Assembly: GCF_022844465.1 (NCBI RefSeq)
Contig: NZ_JALHLP010000020.1
Span: forward strand, 1 to 64,000
Direction: 5' to 3'
DNA: 64,000 nucleotides
DNA from: Bradyrhizobium sp.
Lineage (GTDB): Bacteria > Pseudomonadota > Alphaproteobacteria > Rhizobiales > Xanthobacteraceae
Positions 50,241 through 60,555 of this stretch are shown in pieces. A model generated the notes under the pieces. That model was not told the DNA's origin, ran no database searches, and worked only from the letters and a program-made list of their open reading frames with translations. Both the position numbers and the translations under genes were made by a program. Position 1 is the stretch's first letter. Every line of letters starts with the position of its first letter.

Positions 50241-50515
50241 GGTCGAATTCCCGTTGGTTGCCCGGCGGAGCGCAAGGAGTTTGCGGCGCCGGTTAGATTT
50301 TAACTCAGGTGGCCCGGTCTGCCGACACCAGCCGAACTGACACCCCTTAGCGGCGTCATCCAAACTGACTCGTCAAACCCACCAACTGAACCTTGGTTCG
50401 TATGTGGGAAACTAGCACATTTCGCGCAAGCTTCCACGCGCGGCTGAATGTCGCTTCTGGCTGCTATTCTGTCGCAAGCCCAAGGTTAACGCCGTCCGCC
50501 GTCCGCTACAAATTG

Positions 50516-53086
50516 TCACAAATTCCGCAGCACGCCGGCCGGTTTCTGGTTCAGGGCCAGCAAGGTCCCGGCCAGGCCGAGGCCGACCGTGACGATCAGG
50601 GCGACCATGACCACGACAGCCGCACTGCCGGCCTGCCAGATGAAGCTCAGCGTCATCAGCCGGCTAACGATCAGCCAGGCCGCGATCGAGCCGGCGATCA
50701 CGCCAAACACCGCGGTCGCCAACCCGATCATCAGGTATTCCAGGGCATAGGCGCCGAGCAGGCGGGCCCTCGTTGCGCCCAGCGTCTTCAGGATGACTGC
50801 GTCGTAGACCCGGTGGCGGTGGCCGGCGGCCAGCGCGCCGCCGAGCACCAGGACCGCCGAGATCAGCGTCACCGCACTGGCGCCGCGGATCGCGACCACC
50901 AGGTTGGTGACGACCGTGCCGACGGTTTGCAGCGCCTCGCGCACCCGTACGCTGGTCACCATCGGGAAGGCGTCGGCCACCTGCCGGATGATCCGGGCGT
51001 CGCCGGCCGGGTCCGGCTCTTTCTCGGACAGCGTCGCGACATGGCTGTGCGGCGCGCCCTTGAAGGCGTTGGGCGAGAACGCCAGCACGAAATTGATGCC
51101 GAGCCCCTGCCAGTCCACCTCGCGCAAATTGCTGATTCGAGCCGTGATGTCCCGGCCGAGCACGTTGACGACGAGTTCGTCGCCAATCTTGAGCCGCAGA
51201 CCGTCGGCGATCTTCTTTTCCATCGACACCAGCGCGGGGCCGGCATAGTCGGCGCTCCACCATTGGCCCTCGACGATCCTCGAACCCTTCGGAATTTCGC
51301 GCGTATAGGTCAGCCCGCGATCGCTTTGCAGCACCCATTCGGTATCCTGCGACGGCTTCAGTTCGTCGGCCTTGACGCCGCGGGCGGCGACGATGCGCCC
51401 GCGCAGCATCGGCACGTCTTCGACGGTTGATTGCGGCGCGATCTGCTTCAGGAAGGCGCCGAAGCGGTCAGCGTCGGCGGTCGGAATGTCGATGAAGAAG
51501 AACGAGGGCGCCCGCTCCGGCAGCGCGGCGAGGAATTGCCGGCGCAGATTGCCGTCGATCTGGGTGATCGTGACCAGCACGGCGAGCCCGAGGCCGAGCG
51601 ACATCACAACCGAGGGCGTCAATGCGCCGGGCCTGTAGATGTTGGCGATCGCCAGCCGCAGCATGGTGATCCGGCTCCGGGGCAGCCGGCGTGCCAGCGC
51701 CATCAGGCCAGCGGCGACGCCACGCAGCAGCGCGAATACGGCGACCGAAGCGCCGACGAACACGGCCGCGATCCGCTTGTCGTAAGCGAGCCCGATGGCG
51801 ACCGCGACCAGCAGCGCGATCACCACGGCCATCAGCGCAAGGTAGCTCCAGCGCGGGCGGCGCCATTCACGGGCGACCTCGTCGCGAAACAGCGCCGCGA
51901 CCGGCACGTCGTGCGCCCGGCCCAGCGGCCACAGCCCGAACGCCAGCGCGGTGAGCAGGCCGTAGATGAACGACAGCGCCAGTTCACCGGGATGCAAGGC
52001 AGGGATCACCGGCAGCGGCAGCAGTTTGCCGAACAGGGCCACGATGAGGAACGGCAAGGCGGCGCCGAGCGCCAACCCGATCGCCGAACCGATCCCGGCC
52101 AGCACGACCACCTGGGTCAGATAGATCGTGAAAACGTCGCGTCCGGTGGCGCCCAGCGCCTTGTAGGCGGCGATGACATCGCGGCGGCGATCGATGTGGC
52201 TTTTGACCGCGTTGGCGACGCCGACGCCGCCGACCAGCAGCGCGGCAAGGCCGACCAGCGTCAGGAACTGGGTGAAGCGCTGGATGGTGCGTTCGAGCTG
52301 CGGCGAGGCATTGTTGCGGCTGCGGATCCACCAGCCGGCTTCCGGCAGGGCGCTCCGGGCGCTTTCTTCCAGGCGGGCCGCGCCGCGTTCGTCGGCCGCA
52401 TTGTCGGGCAGTTTCACCCGGTACATCCAGCGAACCAGGCTGCCGGGTTGCAGCAAGCCGGTGGCGCGCAGGCTCGCTTCGCTGACGAGGACGCGCGGAC
52501 CCAGCCCGACATTGCCGGCGAGTTTGTCCGGCTCGGCGCCGACCACGCTGCGGATCTGGAAGGTGGCGTTGCCGATGCCGATGCGGTCGCCGAGATTGAG
52601 GTCGAGCCGCGCCAGCAAGGTGGTATCGACCGCCGCGCCGAACGCGCCATCGCGCTCGGCCAGCAGATCCGCCATCGGCATCTGGGGCTGGAGCGTCACT
52701 TCCCCCAGCATCGGGTAGCTGCCGTCCACGGCCTTCAATTCAACCAGCGCCAGCCTGTCGTCCTGGCCGCGGGCCATGACGCGCAACGCCGCCGCCACCG
52801 ACACCTGGCCGCGCGCGCGCAGGAAGGCGATTTCCTCCGGCTTGGCCTCGCGCTGGATCAGCGAAAACGCGACGTCGCCGCCCAGCAGTGTCCGCCCCTC
52901 GCGGGCCAGGCCTGCGCTGAGGCTGGCGGCAACCGAGCCGACTCCGGCGATCGCCATCACGCCGAGCGCAATGCAGGCGATGAAGACGTAAAAGCCGCGC
53001 AGGCCGCCGCGCATTTCGCGCAAGGCATAACGCAACGCCAGCGCTGACGCGCGGCTGCGGTAAACCGGTTCTGAGATGGCGGTCAT
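50516..53086 (-). CDS. ABC transporter permease, FtsX-like (YbbP family)
   Basis: The 856-residue permease has the YbbP layout: one N-terminal helix (FYVFIACIALGVMAIAGVGSV), a large periplasmic domain, two FtsX blocks (about residues 265-370 and 730-850) and four central helices. Such proteins use ATP hydrolysis for mechanical work on periplasmic targets rather than import. ATG 53086 overlaps the stop of the ATPase gene, and the pair is divergent from a lysophospholipase-like gene, the arrangement noted in many proteobacteria. Confidence 0.92.
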   Translation of the reverse strand: MTAISEPVYRSRASALALRYALREMRGGLRGFYVFIACIALGVMAIAGVGSVAASLSAGLAREGRTLLGGDVAFSLIQREAKPEEIAFLRARGQVSVAAALRVMARGQDDRLALVELKAVDGSYPMLGEVTLQPQMPMADLLAERDGAFGAAVDTTLLARLDLNLGDRIGIGNATFQIRSVVGAEPDKLAGNVGLGPRVLVSEASLRATGLLQPGSLVRWMYRVKLPDNAADERGAARLEESARSALPEAGWWIRSRNNASPQLERTIQRFTQFLTLVGLAALLVGGVGVANAVKSHIDRRRDVIAAYKALGATGRDVFTIYLTQVVVLAGIGSAIGLALGAALPFLIVALFGKLLPLPVIPALHPGELALSFIYGLLTALAFGLWPLGRAHDVPVAALFRDEVAREWRRPRWSYLALMAVVIALLVAVAIGLAYDKRIAAVFVGASVAVFALLRGVAAGLMALARRLPRSRITMLRLAIANIYRPGALTPSVVMSLGLGLAVLVTITQIDGNLRRQFLAALPERAPSFFFIDIPTADADRFGAFLKQIAPQSTVEDVPMLRGRIVAARGVKADELKPSQDTEWVLQSDRGLTYTREIPKGSRIVEGQWWSADYAGPALVSMEKKIADGLRLKIGDELVVNVLGRDITARISNLREVDWQGLGINFVLAFSPNAFKGAPHSHVATLSEKEPDPAGDARIIRQVADAFPMVTSVRVREALQTVGTVVTNLVVAIRGASAVTLISAVLVLGGALAAGHRHRVYDAVILKTLGATRARLLGAYALEYLMIGLATAVFGVIAGSIAAWLIVSRLMTLSFIWQAGSAAVVVMVALIVTVGLGLAGTLLALNQKPAGVLRNL

Positions 53087-53796
53087 GAATGGCCGTCGAT
53101 GCGGCCCGAACGCAGCCGGACCACCCGGTCGCAGCGCTGCGCCAGCGCGGTGTCGTGCGTCACCAGCACCAGCGTCATGCCGCGCTCGGCGTGTTTGGTG
53201 AACAGCAGATCGACGATCTGCCGGCCGGTCGCCTCATCGAGGTTGCCGGTGGGCTCATCCGCGACCAGGATCGCCGGGTCGGGCGCCAGCGCCCGTGCCA
53301 GCGCCACGCGCTGCTGTTCGCCGCCGGACAATTGGGTCGGATAATGGTGCAGGCGATCGCCGAGACCGACTGCGGTCAGTTCCTGCGCGGCGCGCTGCGC
53401 GGCCGCGGGATTGCCCGCGAGTTCCAGCGGCACCGCGACGTTCTCCAGTGCCGTCATGGTCGGGATCAGGTGAAAGGACTGGAACACGATGCCGACCTGG
53501 CGGCCGCGAAAGCGGGCCAGCGCATCCTCGTCGAGGGCATTGAACGGGGTGCCGCTGACCACCACCTCTCCGCTGTCAGGACGCTCCAGCCCCGCCATCA
53601 CCATCAGCAAGGTCGATTTGCCCGAACCTGATGGACCGACCAGGCCGATCGCTTCGCCGGACGCCACGCGAAGGCTGATATCTTTCAGGATATGAACGCG
53701 TGCAGGGCCGGAGCCGAGCGAGAGGTTGACGTTGGAAATGCAAATGGTGTCCGGCCCGAGGCCGGTCAGGGAAGGGGATTCGATGAGACTGTCCAT
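53083..53796 (-). CDS. ABC transporter ATPase (YbbA/LolD-like)
   Basis: The 237-residue ATPase has Walker A VGPSGSGKSTLL, signature LSGGEQQRVALARAL and Walker B ILVADEPTGNLDEATG with the LolD/MacB-style TGNLD. It is the partner of the FtsX-like permease (ATGA overlap). Start ATG 53796 is opposite the divergent esterase gene; the upstream open frame into that gene is not used. Confidence 0.93.
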   Translation of the reverse strand: MDSLIESPSLTGLGPDTICISNVNLSLGSGPARVHILKDISLRVASGEAIGLVGPSGSGKSTLLMVMAGLERPDSGEVVVSGTPFNALDEDALARFRGRQVGIVFQSFHLIPTMTALENVAVPLELAGNPAAAQRAAQELTAVGLGDRLHHYPTQLSGGEQQRVALARALAPDPAILVADEPTGNLDEATGRQIVDLLFTKHAERGMTLVLVTHDTALAQRCDRVVRLRSGRIDGHS

Positions 53797-53845
53797 GGCT
53801 CGGTCATATGGCACTTCCGCCGCTCGGGTCGAGGGCCGGAGGCGA

Positions 53846-54499
53846 ATGTTTGCGCACATAGCCGTGTTGTTGATGGCCTTGATGACCGCGGGCCCGGTTT
53901 TCGCCCAGGCCCCGGCCGCCGCGCCGGGGAGGTCCGTCAAGATGGTCGTCCTCGGCGATTCCTTAAGCGCCGGCTACGGCCTGCCGGCGTCGGCGGCATT
54001 CCCGGCTCGGCTGAAAAGCGCTTTGAATGGCAAAGGGTTGAAGGTCGACATGATCAATGCCGGGGTCTCCGGCGATACCTCCACCGGGGGCCGCGACCGG
54101 CTGGATTGGTCGATCCCCGAGGGGACTGAAGCGGTGATCCTGGAACTCGGCGCCAATGACGCCCTGCGCGGGACCGACCCCGCGGTCACCCGCGCTGCGC
54201 TGGCCGATATCCTGACGCGGCTGAAGGCGCGCAACATCGCCGTTCTCTTGTGCGGCATGCTCGCCCCGCCGAACTACGGCAGCGACTACGCCGCCCGCTT
54301 CAACGCGATCTATCGGGATCTTTCGAAATCCTTTGGCGTGCCGCTCTATCCGTTCTTTCTGGAGGGGGTCGCTGCCGACGCCAGGCTGAACCAGCCCGAC
54401 GGGCTGCATCCGACCGCGGAGGGCATCGATGTCATCGTGAAGAATATCCTGCCTGCGGTGGAGGCGCTTCTCGGCACCCTATCCCCGCAACGGAGTTGA
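53846..54499 (+). CDS. Exported GDSL arylesterase / lysophospholipase L1-like (TesA family)
   Basis: The 217-residue protein has a signal peptide (MFAHIAVLLMALMTAGPVFA) and the SGNH hydrolase blocks: VVLGDSLSAGYGL (Ser), NAGVSGDTSTGG (Gly), ELGANDALRG (Asn) and QPDGLHPTAEG (Asp-His). It hydrolyses acyl or aryl esters in the periplasm. ATG 53846 is preferred because GAGGG and GGAGG precede it; ATG 53795 would overlap the divergent ATPase start. Linked to the YbbA/YbbP-like transporter. Confidence 0.92.
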   Translation: MFAHIAVLLMALMTAGPVFAQAPAAAPGRSVKMVVLGDSLSAGYGLPASAAFPARLKSALNGKGLKVDMINAGVSGDTSTGGRDRLDWSIPEGTEAVILELGANDALRGTDPAVTRAALADILTRLKARNIAVLLCGMLAPPNYGSDYAARFNAIYRDLSKSFGVPLYPFFLEGVAADARLNQPDGLHPTAEGIDVIVKNILPAVEALLGTLSPQRS

Positions 54500-54675
54500 C
54501 AAGGGGATAACCGATAACGTTACCCCGATTTTTCCGGCAGCCATGCGCTGCGCCCGCGCCGGGTGCTTCGCAGGGTCATACAAGTCAGGTAAAAATTGCA
54601 AATCGGTGATTCGTCACCGGGTTTGCCGTCAGGCGCAAGCCTCTGGCCTTGCGCCTTTGCATCGAGGACTTTGCG

Positions 54676-55212
54676 ATGCCGCGTTTGTTCGCTGGACTGG
54701 AAATTCCGGCCGAGATCGGCCAGGGCCTCTCCCATTTGCGCGGCGGCCTTCCCGGCGCCCGCTGGATCGATCCCGAAAATTACCACGTCACCTTGCGCTT
54801 TATCGGCGATATCGACGGCATGTCGGCCAACGAAATCGCCTCGATGCTGGTCCGGGTCAACCGCCGGCCATTCGAGGTCAAGGTGCGGGGCTTGCAGAGC
54901 TTTGGCGGCAAGAAACCGCGCGCCGTGGTGGCTTCCGTCGAGCCGAGCCGGCCGCTGATCGAACTGCAGGCCGAGCTTGAGCGGCTGATGCAGCGGATCG
55001 GGCTCGATCCCGAGGGTCGCAAATTCACCCCGCATGTGACCCTGGCGCGGCTGCATGACGCCTCCAGCCAGGACGTTGCCGATTATCTTTCGGTGCGCGG
55101 CTATTTTCCGAGCCGTACCTTCCTGGCCTCGCGATTCGTGCTGTTCTCCTCCCGCGCCTCCACCGGCGGCGGGCCCTATGTGGTCGAGGATTCCTACGCG
55201 TTGAGCGCGTGA
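54676..55212 (+). CDS. thpR: RNA 2',3'-cyclic phosphodiesterase
   Basis: The 178-residue protein has the two HxTx motifs of the 2H phosphoesterase family: NYHVTLRFIGDI near residue 36 and FTPHVTLARL near residue 120. RLFAGLEIPAEI and VLFSSRAS are typical of ThpR. It opens 2',3'-cyclic RNA ends. GAGGA before ATG 54676 supports the start over the ATG at 54649. Confidence 0.93.
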   Translation: MPRLFAGLEIPAEIGQGLSHLRGGLPGARWIDPENYHVTLRFIGDIDGMSANEIASMLVRVNRRPFEVKVRGLQSFGGKKPRAVVASVEPSRPLIELQAELERLMQRIGLDPEGRKFTPHVTLARLHDASSQDVADYLSVRGYFPSRTFLASRFVLFSSRASTGGGPYVVEDSYALSA

Positions 55213-55307
55213 CGAGCTACGGTTTCGGCGTGCAGCGTCGTGCTTGCATGCCCCCAGCACCAATTCGCGGCTTGCAATTTCCGCACGTTTGAGGCCGTAA
55301 GGGGGCC

Positions 55308-56492
55308 ATGCTGTCGGGCCAACCCACCTCGTTCCGCGCGCAATACCAGGCCCTCGTCGCCTCCGGCGCCATCGAGGCCGACCCCGCGCAGGCCACTGCA
55401 GCCGAGGCGTTCGCCGCACTTGAGGAGCGGCTGTCGAGCTACAAGCCGTTGCGCAGGCAGGGCCTTCTCGGCCGGCTGTTCGCCGACAGGAAAGAGCCCT
55501 CGCCGCGGGGTCTCTACGTCCACGGCGATGTTGGCCGCGGCAAGACCATGCTGATGGATATGTTCTTTCAGCAGAGCCCGGTCCGGCACAAGCGCCGCGC
55601 CCATTTCCACGAATTCATGGCCGAGGTCCACGAGCGGATCTACGGCTATCGCCAGAATATCGCGCGCGGCGAGGTCGGCGATGGCGACGTGATCGCGCTG
55701 ACGGCGAATGCCATCTTCGACGAGGCGTGGCTGTTGTGCTTCGATGAATTCCACGTCACCGACATCGCCGACGCCATGATCCTGGGGCGGCTGTTCGCGA
55801 AACTGTTCGAGCTCGGCACCGTGGTGGTGGCGACCTCGAACGTCGCGCCTGAGGATCTTTACAAAGGCGGCCTCAACCGTGCGCTGTTTCTGCCCTTCAT
55901 CGCGCAGATCGCTGACGGCATGGACGTGCTGCGGCTGGATGCGCGCACCGATTTCCGGCTGGAGAAGCTCGTTGGCGTCAAGATGTGGCTGGTGCCGCCG
56001 GACGATGAGGCCGGCGCCGCGCTTGACCGCGCCTGGGGCAGGATGACCGGCAACGCCCCCTGCAGGCCGCGCGACATTGCCATCAAGGGCCGGCTTCTGC
56101 GCGTGCCCTGTTCGGCGCGCGGCGTCGCGCGATTTGGGTTTGCCGATCTTTGCGAGAAGCCGCTGGCCGCGTCGGACTATCTGCGGCTGGCGCATGATTA
56201 TCACACCATCCTGATCGACCGCATTCCGGTCATGGATTACGCCGAACGCAACGCGGCCAAGCGTTTCATCGCGCTGATCGATACGCTCTACGACAACGCG
56301 GTGAAGCTGATGGCCTCGGCGGAGGCCGATCCGGCGGCGCTGTATCGGGCCACCGACGGCATCGAGGCCAGCGAGTTCAGGCGGACCTCGTCACGGCTGA
56401 TCGAAATGAGCTCCCAGTCCTACCTGGCGCTCCCGCATGGCCGAACGGACTCCGCAGCGAGCGGGTCGAGCACGGGACTGGTGGAGACGTGA
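55308..56492 (+). CDS. zapE: Cell division protein ZapE (AFG1-like ATPase)
   Basis: The 394-residue P-loop ATPase has GLYVHGDVGRGKTMLMDMFF (Walker A), LLCFDEFHVTDIADAMIL (Walker B) and VVATSNVAPEDLYKGGLNR (sensor). ZapE destabilises FtsZ rings under low oxygen in other bacteria; eukaryotic AFG1 relatives act in mitochondrial protein control. AGGGGG precedes the ATG. Upstream of mdh, separated by a palindromic element. Confidence 0.94.
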   Translation: MLSGQPTSFRAQYQALVASGAIEADPAQATAAEAFAALEERLSSYKPLRRQGLLGRLFADRKEPSPRGLYVHGDVGRGKTMLMDMFFQQSPVRHKRRAHFHEFMAEVHERIYGYRQNIARGEVGDGDVIALTANAIFDEAWLLCFDEFHVTDIADAMILGRLFAKLFELGTVVVATSNVAPEDLYKGGLNRALFLPFIAQIADGMDVLRLDARTDFRLEKLVGVKMWLVPPDDEAGAALDRAWGRMTGNAPCRPRDIAIKGRLLRVPCSARGVARFGFADLCEKPLAASDYLRLAHDYHTILIDRIPVMDYAERNAAKRFIALIDTLYDNAVKLMASAEADPAALYRATDGIEASEFRRTSSRLIEMSSQSYLALPHGRTDSAASGSSTGLVET

Positions 56493-56498
56493 CGCCGC

Positions 56499-56592
56499 CG
56501 TCATTCCGGGGCGCGCGTCAGCGCGAACCCGGAATCCAGAAGTTGAGGCGCGAGATTCCGGGTTCATCGCTGCGCGATGCCCCGGAATGACG
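56499..56592. repeat. Palindromic intergenic element, family A (copy 4)
   Basis: It starts CGTCATTCCGGGGCGCGCG, contains CGAACCCGGAATCCAG and GAGATTCCGGGTTC, and ends CCCCGGAATGACG. It lies seven bases after the zapE stop, ahead of mdh. The centre is looser than in copies 1 and 3. Confidence 0.82.
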
Positions 56593-56726
56593 AACTGGGG
56601 CCTGACCGAAATCAGGGCAGGATCGAGAATAGGTACGCGCCGACTTGAACCCGCTTATCGAAAGAGATAACCAGCCACCCAGCTTCCTGTTCACCCCTCC
56701 TCTCGTTTCAGAAGGACAGATTTCCC

Positions 56727-57695
56727 ATGGCGCGCGACAAGATTGCCTTGATTGGCTCCGGTCAGATCGGCGGAACGCTGGCTCACCTCATCGGCCTGAA
56801 GGAACTGGGCGACGTCGTGATGTTCGATATCGCCGAGGGCGTGCCGCAGGGCAAGGCGCTCGACATCGCGCAGTCCTCCCCGGTGGACGGTTTCGACGCC
56901 CATCTGACCGGCGCCAATTCCTATGAGGCGCTCGACAACGCCAAGGTCTGCATCGTCACCGCCGGGGTGCCGCGCAAGCCCGGCATGAGCCGCGACGATC
57001 TCCTGAGCATCAACCTCAAGGTCATGGAGCAGGTCGGCGCCGGCATCAAGAAATACGCCCCCGATGCCTTCGTCATCTGCATCACCAACCCGCTGGATGC
57101 GATGGTGTGGGCGCTGCAGAAGGCTTCCGGCATGCCGCACAAGAAGGTGGTCGGCATGGCCGGTGTGCTGGACTCCTCGCGGTTTCGCTACTTCCTCGCC
57201 GACGAATTCAATGTTTCGGTCGAGGACGTCACCGCCTTCGTGCTCGGTGGCCATGGCGACACCATGGTACCGTTGACGCGCTATTCCACCGTCGCCGGCA
57301 TTCCGCTGCCCGATCTCGTCAAGATGGGTTGGACCTCGCAGGCGCGCATCGACGAGATCGTCGACCGGACCCGCAATGGCGGCGCCGAAATCGTCAACCT
57401 GCTGAAAACAGGCTCGGCCTTCTACGCGCCGGCGGCTTCTGCGGTCGCGATGGCCGAAAGCTACCTGAAGGACAAGAAGCGCGTGCTGCCCTGTGCCGCC
57501 TACCTCAACGGCGAATACGGCGTGAAGGACATGTATGTCGGCGTGCCGGTCGTGATCGGCGCCAAGGGAGTCGAACGCATCGTCGAGATCGAGCTCGCCG
57601 GCAAGGACCGTGAAGCTTTCGACAAGTCGGTGGGGGCGGTCCAGGGCCTCGTTGACGCCTGCAAGAAGATCGCGCCCGACCTGCTCGGACGTTGA
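56727..57695 (+). CDS. mdh: Malate dehydrogenase
   Basis: The 322-residue enzyme oxidises malate to oxaloacetate. IALIGSGQIGGTLAHL is the NAD-binding loop, TAGVPRKPGMSRDDLL the mobile loop with substrate arginines, and VLGGHGDTMVPL the catalytic histidine. It belongs to the lactate dehydrogenase-like branch. AGAAGG precedes the ATG. A terminator follows, so reading into sucC is partial at best. Confidence 0.98.
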   Translation: MARDKIALIGSGQIGGTLAHLIGLKELGDVVMFDIAEGVPQGKALDIAQSSPVDGFDAHLTGANSYEALDNAKVCIVTAGVPRKPGMSRDDLLSINLKVMEQVGAGIKKYAPDAFVICITNPLDAMVWALQKASGMPHKKVVGMAGVLDSSRFRYFLADEFNVSVEDVTAFVLGGHGDTMVPLTRYSTVAGIPLPDLVKMGWTSQARIDEIVDRTRNGGAEIVNLLKTGSAFYAPAASAVAMAESYLKDKKRVLPCAAYLNGEYGVKDMYVGVPVVIGAKGVERIVEIELAGKDREAFDKSVGAVQGLVDACKKIAPDLLGR

Positions 57696-57706
57696 TCTGT
57701 CCGCTA

Positions 57707-57736
57707 TTCCGGCCCGCTGGCGGGCCGGAAGCCTTT
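57707..57736 (+). terminator. Intrinsic terminator between mdh and sucC
   Basis: TTCCGGCCCG and CGGGCCGGAA form a perfect ten-base stem with loop CTGG, followed by GCCTTTTC, 11 bases past the mdh stop. Confidence 0.8.
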
Positions 57737-57802
57737 TCAGGCGGCGTTCTGTTCTTGGCTAAACTGTAGCAATCGCCGCACCGGGTTTTGGGGAACGTCC
57801 AG

Positions 57803-59002
<1,200 letters not shown>

Positions 59003-59004
59003 CG

Positions 59005-59481
59005 ATGGCCGACCATCTCGCCGCGCCGACGCCGCTGGAAGAACACCGCAAGCTCTCGGTGTTCGCCGGCGAATGGAAGGGCGAGGAGATGGTTTACCCG
59101 TCGCGCTGGACCGCGGGCGGGCCGGCCACCTCGCATGTGGTCGCCCGCGTCGATCTCAACGGCTTCTACCTGATCCAGGACACCCGCCAGTTGCGCGACG
59201 GCAAGGAGACCTTCGCCACCCATGGCGTGTTCACCTATGACCGCGACGACCGGCACTACAAGCTGTTCTGGCACGATTCGCTCGGCTACTATTCGCCGGC
59301 GCCGGCCTCCGGCGGCTGGACCGGCAAGACGCTGATCCTGGTGCGCGGCTCGCTGCGCGGCAATGCGCGCCACGTCTACGAAATCGTCGACAGCGACAGC
59401 TACACCATGAAGATCCAGTTCTCACCCGATTCCGAGGGGTGGGCCGACGTGCTCACCGGCGTCTACCGGCGGGTCAAATAA
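59005..59481 (+). CDS. DUF1579-like protein between sucC and sucD
   Basis: The 158-residue protein fits the DUF1579/heme-binding-like barrel pattern: EEHRKLSVFAGEWKGEEMVY, FYLIQDTRQLRDGKETFATH, YDRDDRHYKLFWHDS and a final WADVLTGVYRRV. No cofactor residues can be named. It starts two bases after sucC with AGGGAGGG before its ATG and lies 53 bases before sucD, so it is placed between the two subunits of one enzyme. Function unknown. Confidence 0.85.
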   Translation: MADHLAAPTPLEEHRKLSVFAGEWKGEEMVYPSRWTAGGPATSHVVARVDLNGFYLIQDTRQLRDGKETFATHGVFTYDRDDRHYKLFWHDSLGYYSPAPASGGWTGKTLILVRGSLRGNARHVYEIVDSDSYTMKIQFSPDSEGWADVLTGVYRRVK

Positions 59482-59534
59482 GCCAATTCTTTCCAGCCTG
59501 CTTTTCCCGGCCATCCACGAAAGCGTCATCCATC

Positions 59535-60419
59535 ATGTCCGTCCTGATCGACAAGAACACCAAAGTCATCTGCCAGGGGTTTACCGGCAAGAACGGCACC
59601 TTTCATTCGGAAGCCGCGATCGCCTACGGGACGAAAATGGTCGGCGGCACCTCGCCGGGCAAGGGCGGCTCGAAGCATCTCAATTTGCCGGTGTTCGACA
59701 CCGTCGCCGAGGCGCGCGAAAAAACCGGAGCGGACGCCTCGGTGATCTACGTGCCGCCGCCGGGCGCGGCGGATGCGATCTGCGAGGCGATCGACGCGGA
59801 AATCCCGCTGATCGTCTGCATCACCGAGGGCATTCCGGTGCTCGACATGGTCAAGGTCAAGCGCGCGCTGTCGGGCTCGAAATCGCGGCTGATCGGGCCG
59901 AACTGTCCGGGCGTGATGACCGCCGGCGAATGCAAGATCGGCATCATGCCGGCCAACATCTTCAAGCCCGGCAGCGTCGGCATCGTCTCCCGCTCGGGCA
60001 CGCTGACCTATGAGGCGGTATTCCAGACCACCCAGGAAGGCCTCGGCCAGACCACCGCGGTCGGAATCGGCGGCGACCCGGTCAAGGGCACGGAATTCAT
60101 CGACGTGCTTGAGATGTTCCTGGCCGATCCCAGGACCACCTCGATCATCATGATCGGCGAAATCGGTGGCTCGGCCGAAGAAGACGCTGCCCAATTCATC
60201 AAGGACGAGGCGAGGCGCGGGCGCAGCAAGCCGATTGTCGGCTTTATCGCCGGCGTCACCGCCCCGCCCGGCCGCCGCATGGGCCATGCCGGCGCAATCA
60301 TCTCCGGCGGCAAGGGCGACGCCGGCTCCAAGACCGCGGCGATGGAATCGGCCGGAATCACGGTTTCGCTGTCCCCGGCGCGGCTCGGGCACACGCTTGC
60401 CGAAAAATTGAAGTCTTAA
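59535..60419 (+). CDS. sucD: Succinyl-CoA synthetase alpha subunit
   Basis: The 294-residue subunit binds CoA and carries the phosphohistidine. GFTGKNGTFHSEAAIAYG, the CoA-site loop IGPNCPGVMTAGECKIG, and GHAGAIISGGKGDAGSK with the catalytic histidine (MGHAGA) are intact. ATG 59535 begins the conserved MSVLIDKNTKVICQG; the ribosome binding site is weak. Confidence 0.98.
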   Translation: MSVLIDKNTKVICQGFTGKNGTFHSEAAIAYGTKMVGGTSPGKGGSKHLNLPVFDTVAEAREKTGADASVIYVPPPGAADAICEAIDAEIPLIVCITEGIPVLDMVKVKRALSGSKSRLIGPNCPGVMTAGECKIGIMPANIFKPGSVGIVSRSGTLTYEAVFQTTQEGLGQTTAVGIGGDPVKGTEFIDVLEMFLADPRTTSIIMIGEIGGSAEEDAAQFIKDEARRGRSKPIVGFIAGVTAPPGRRMGHAGAIISGGKGDAGSKTAAMESAGITVSLSPARLGHTLAEKLKS

Positions 60420-60555
60420 TTCACTTCTTGGCTCTTTTCGGCGCGAACATCCGCCCCAAATAGGGTAAAGATTCCCCCATTCGGCGGTTCGCTTCCCCGC
60501 GCCCGCTAAAGCGCCGTCTTCCATGCGCCAAAGCTGAAACCACCAGGACGCCATC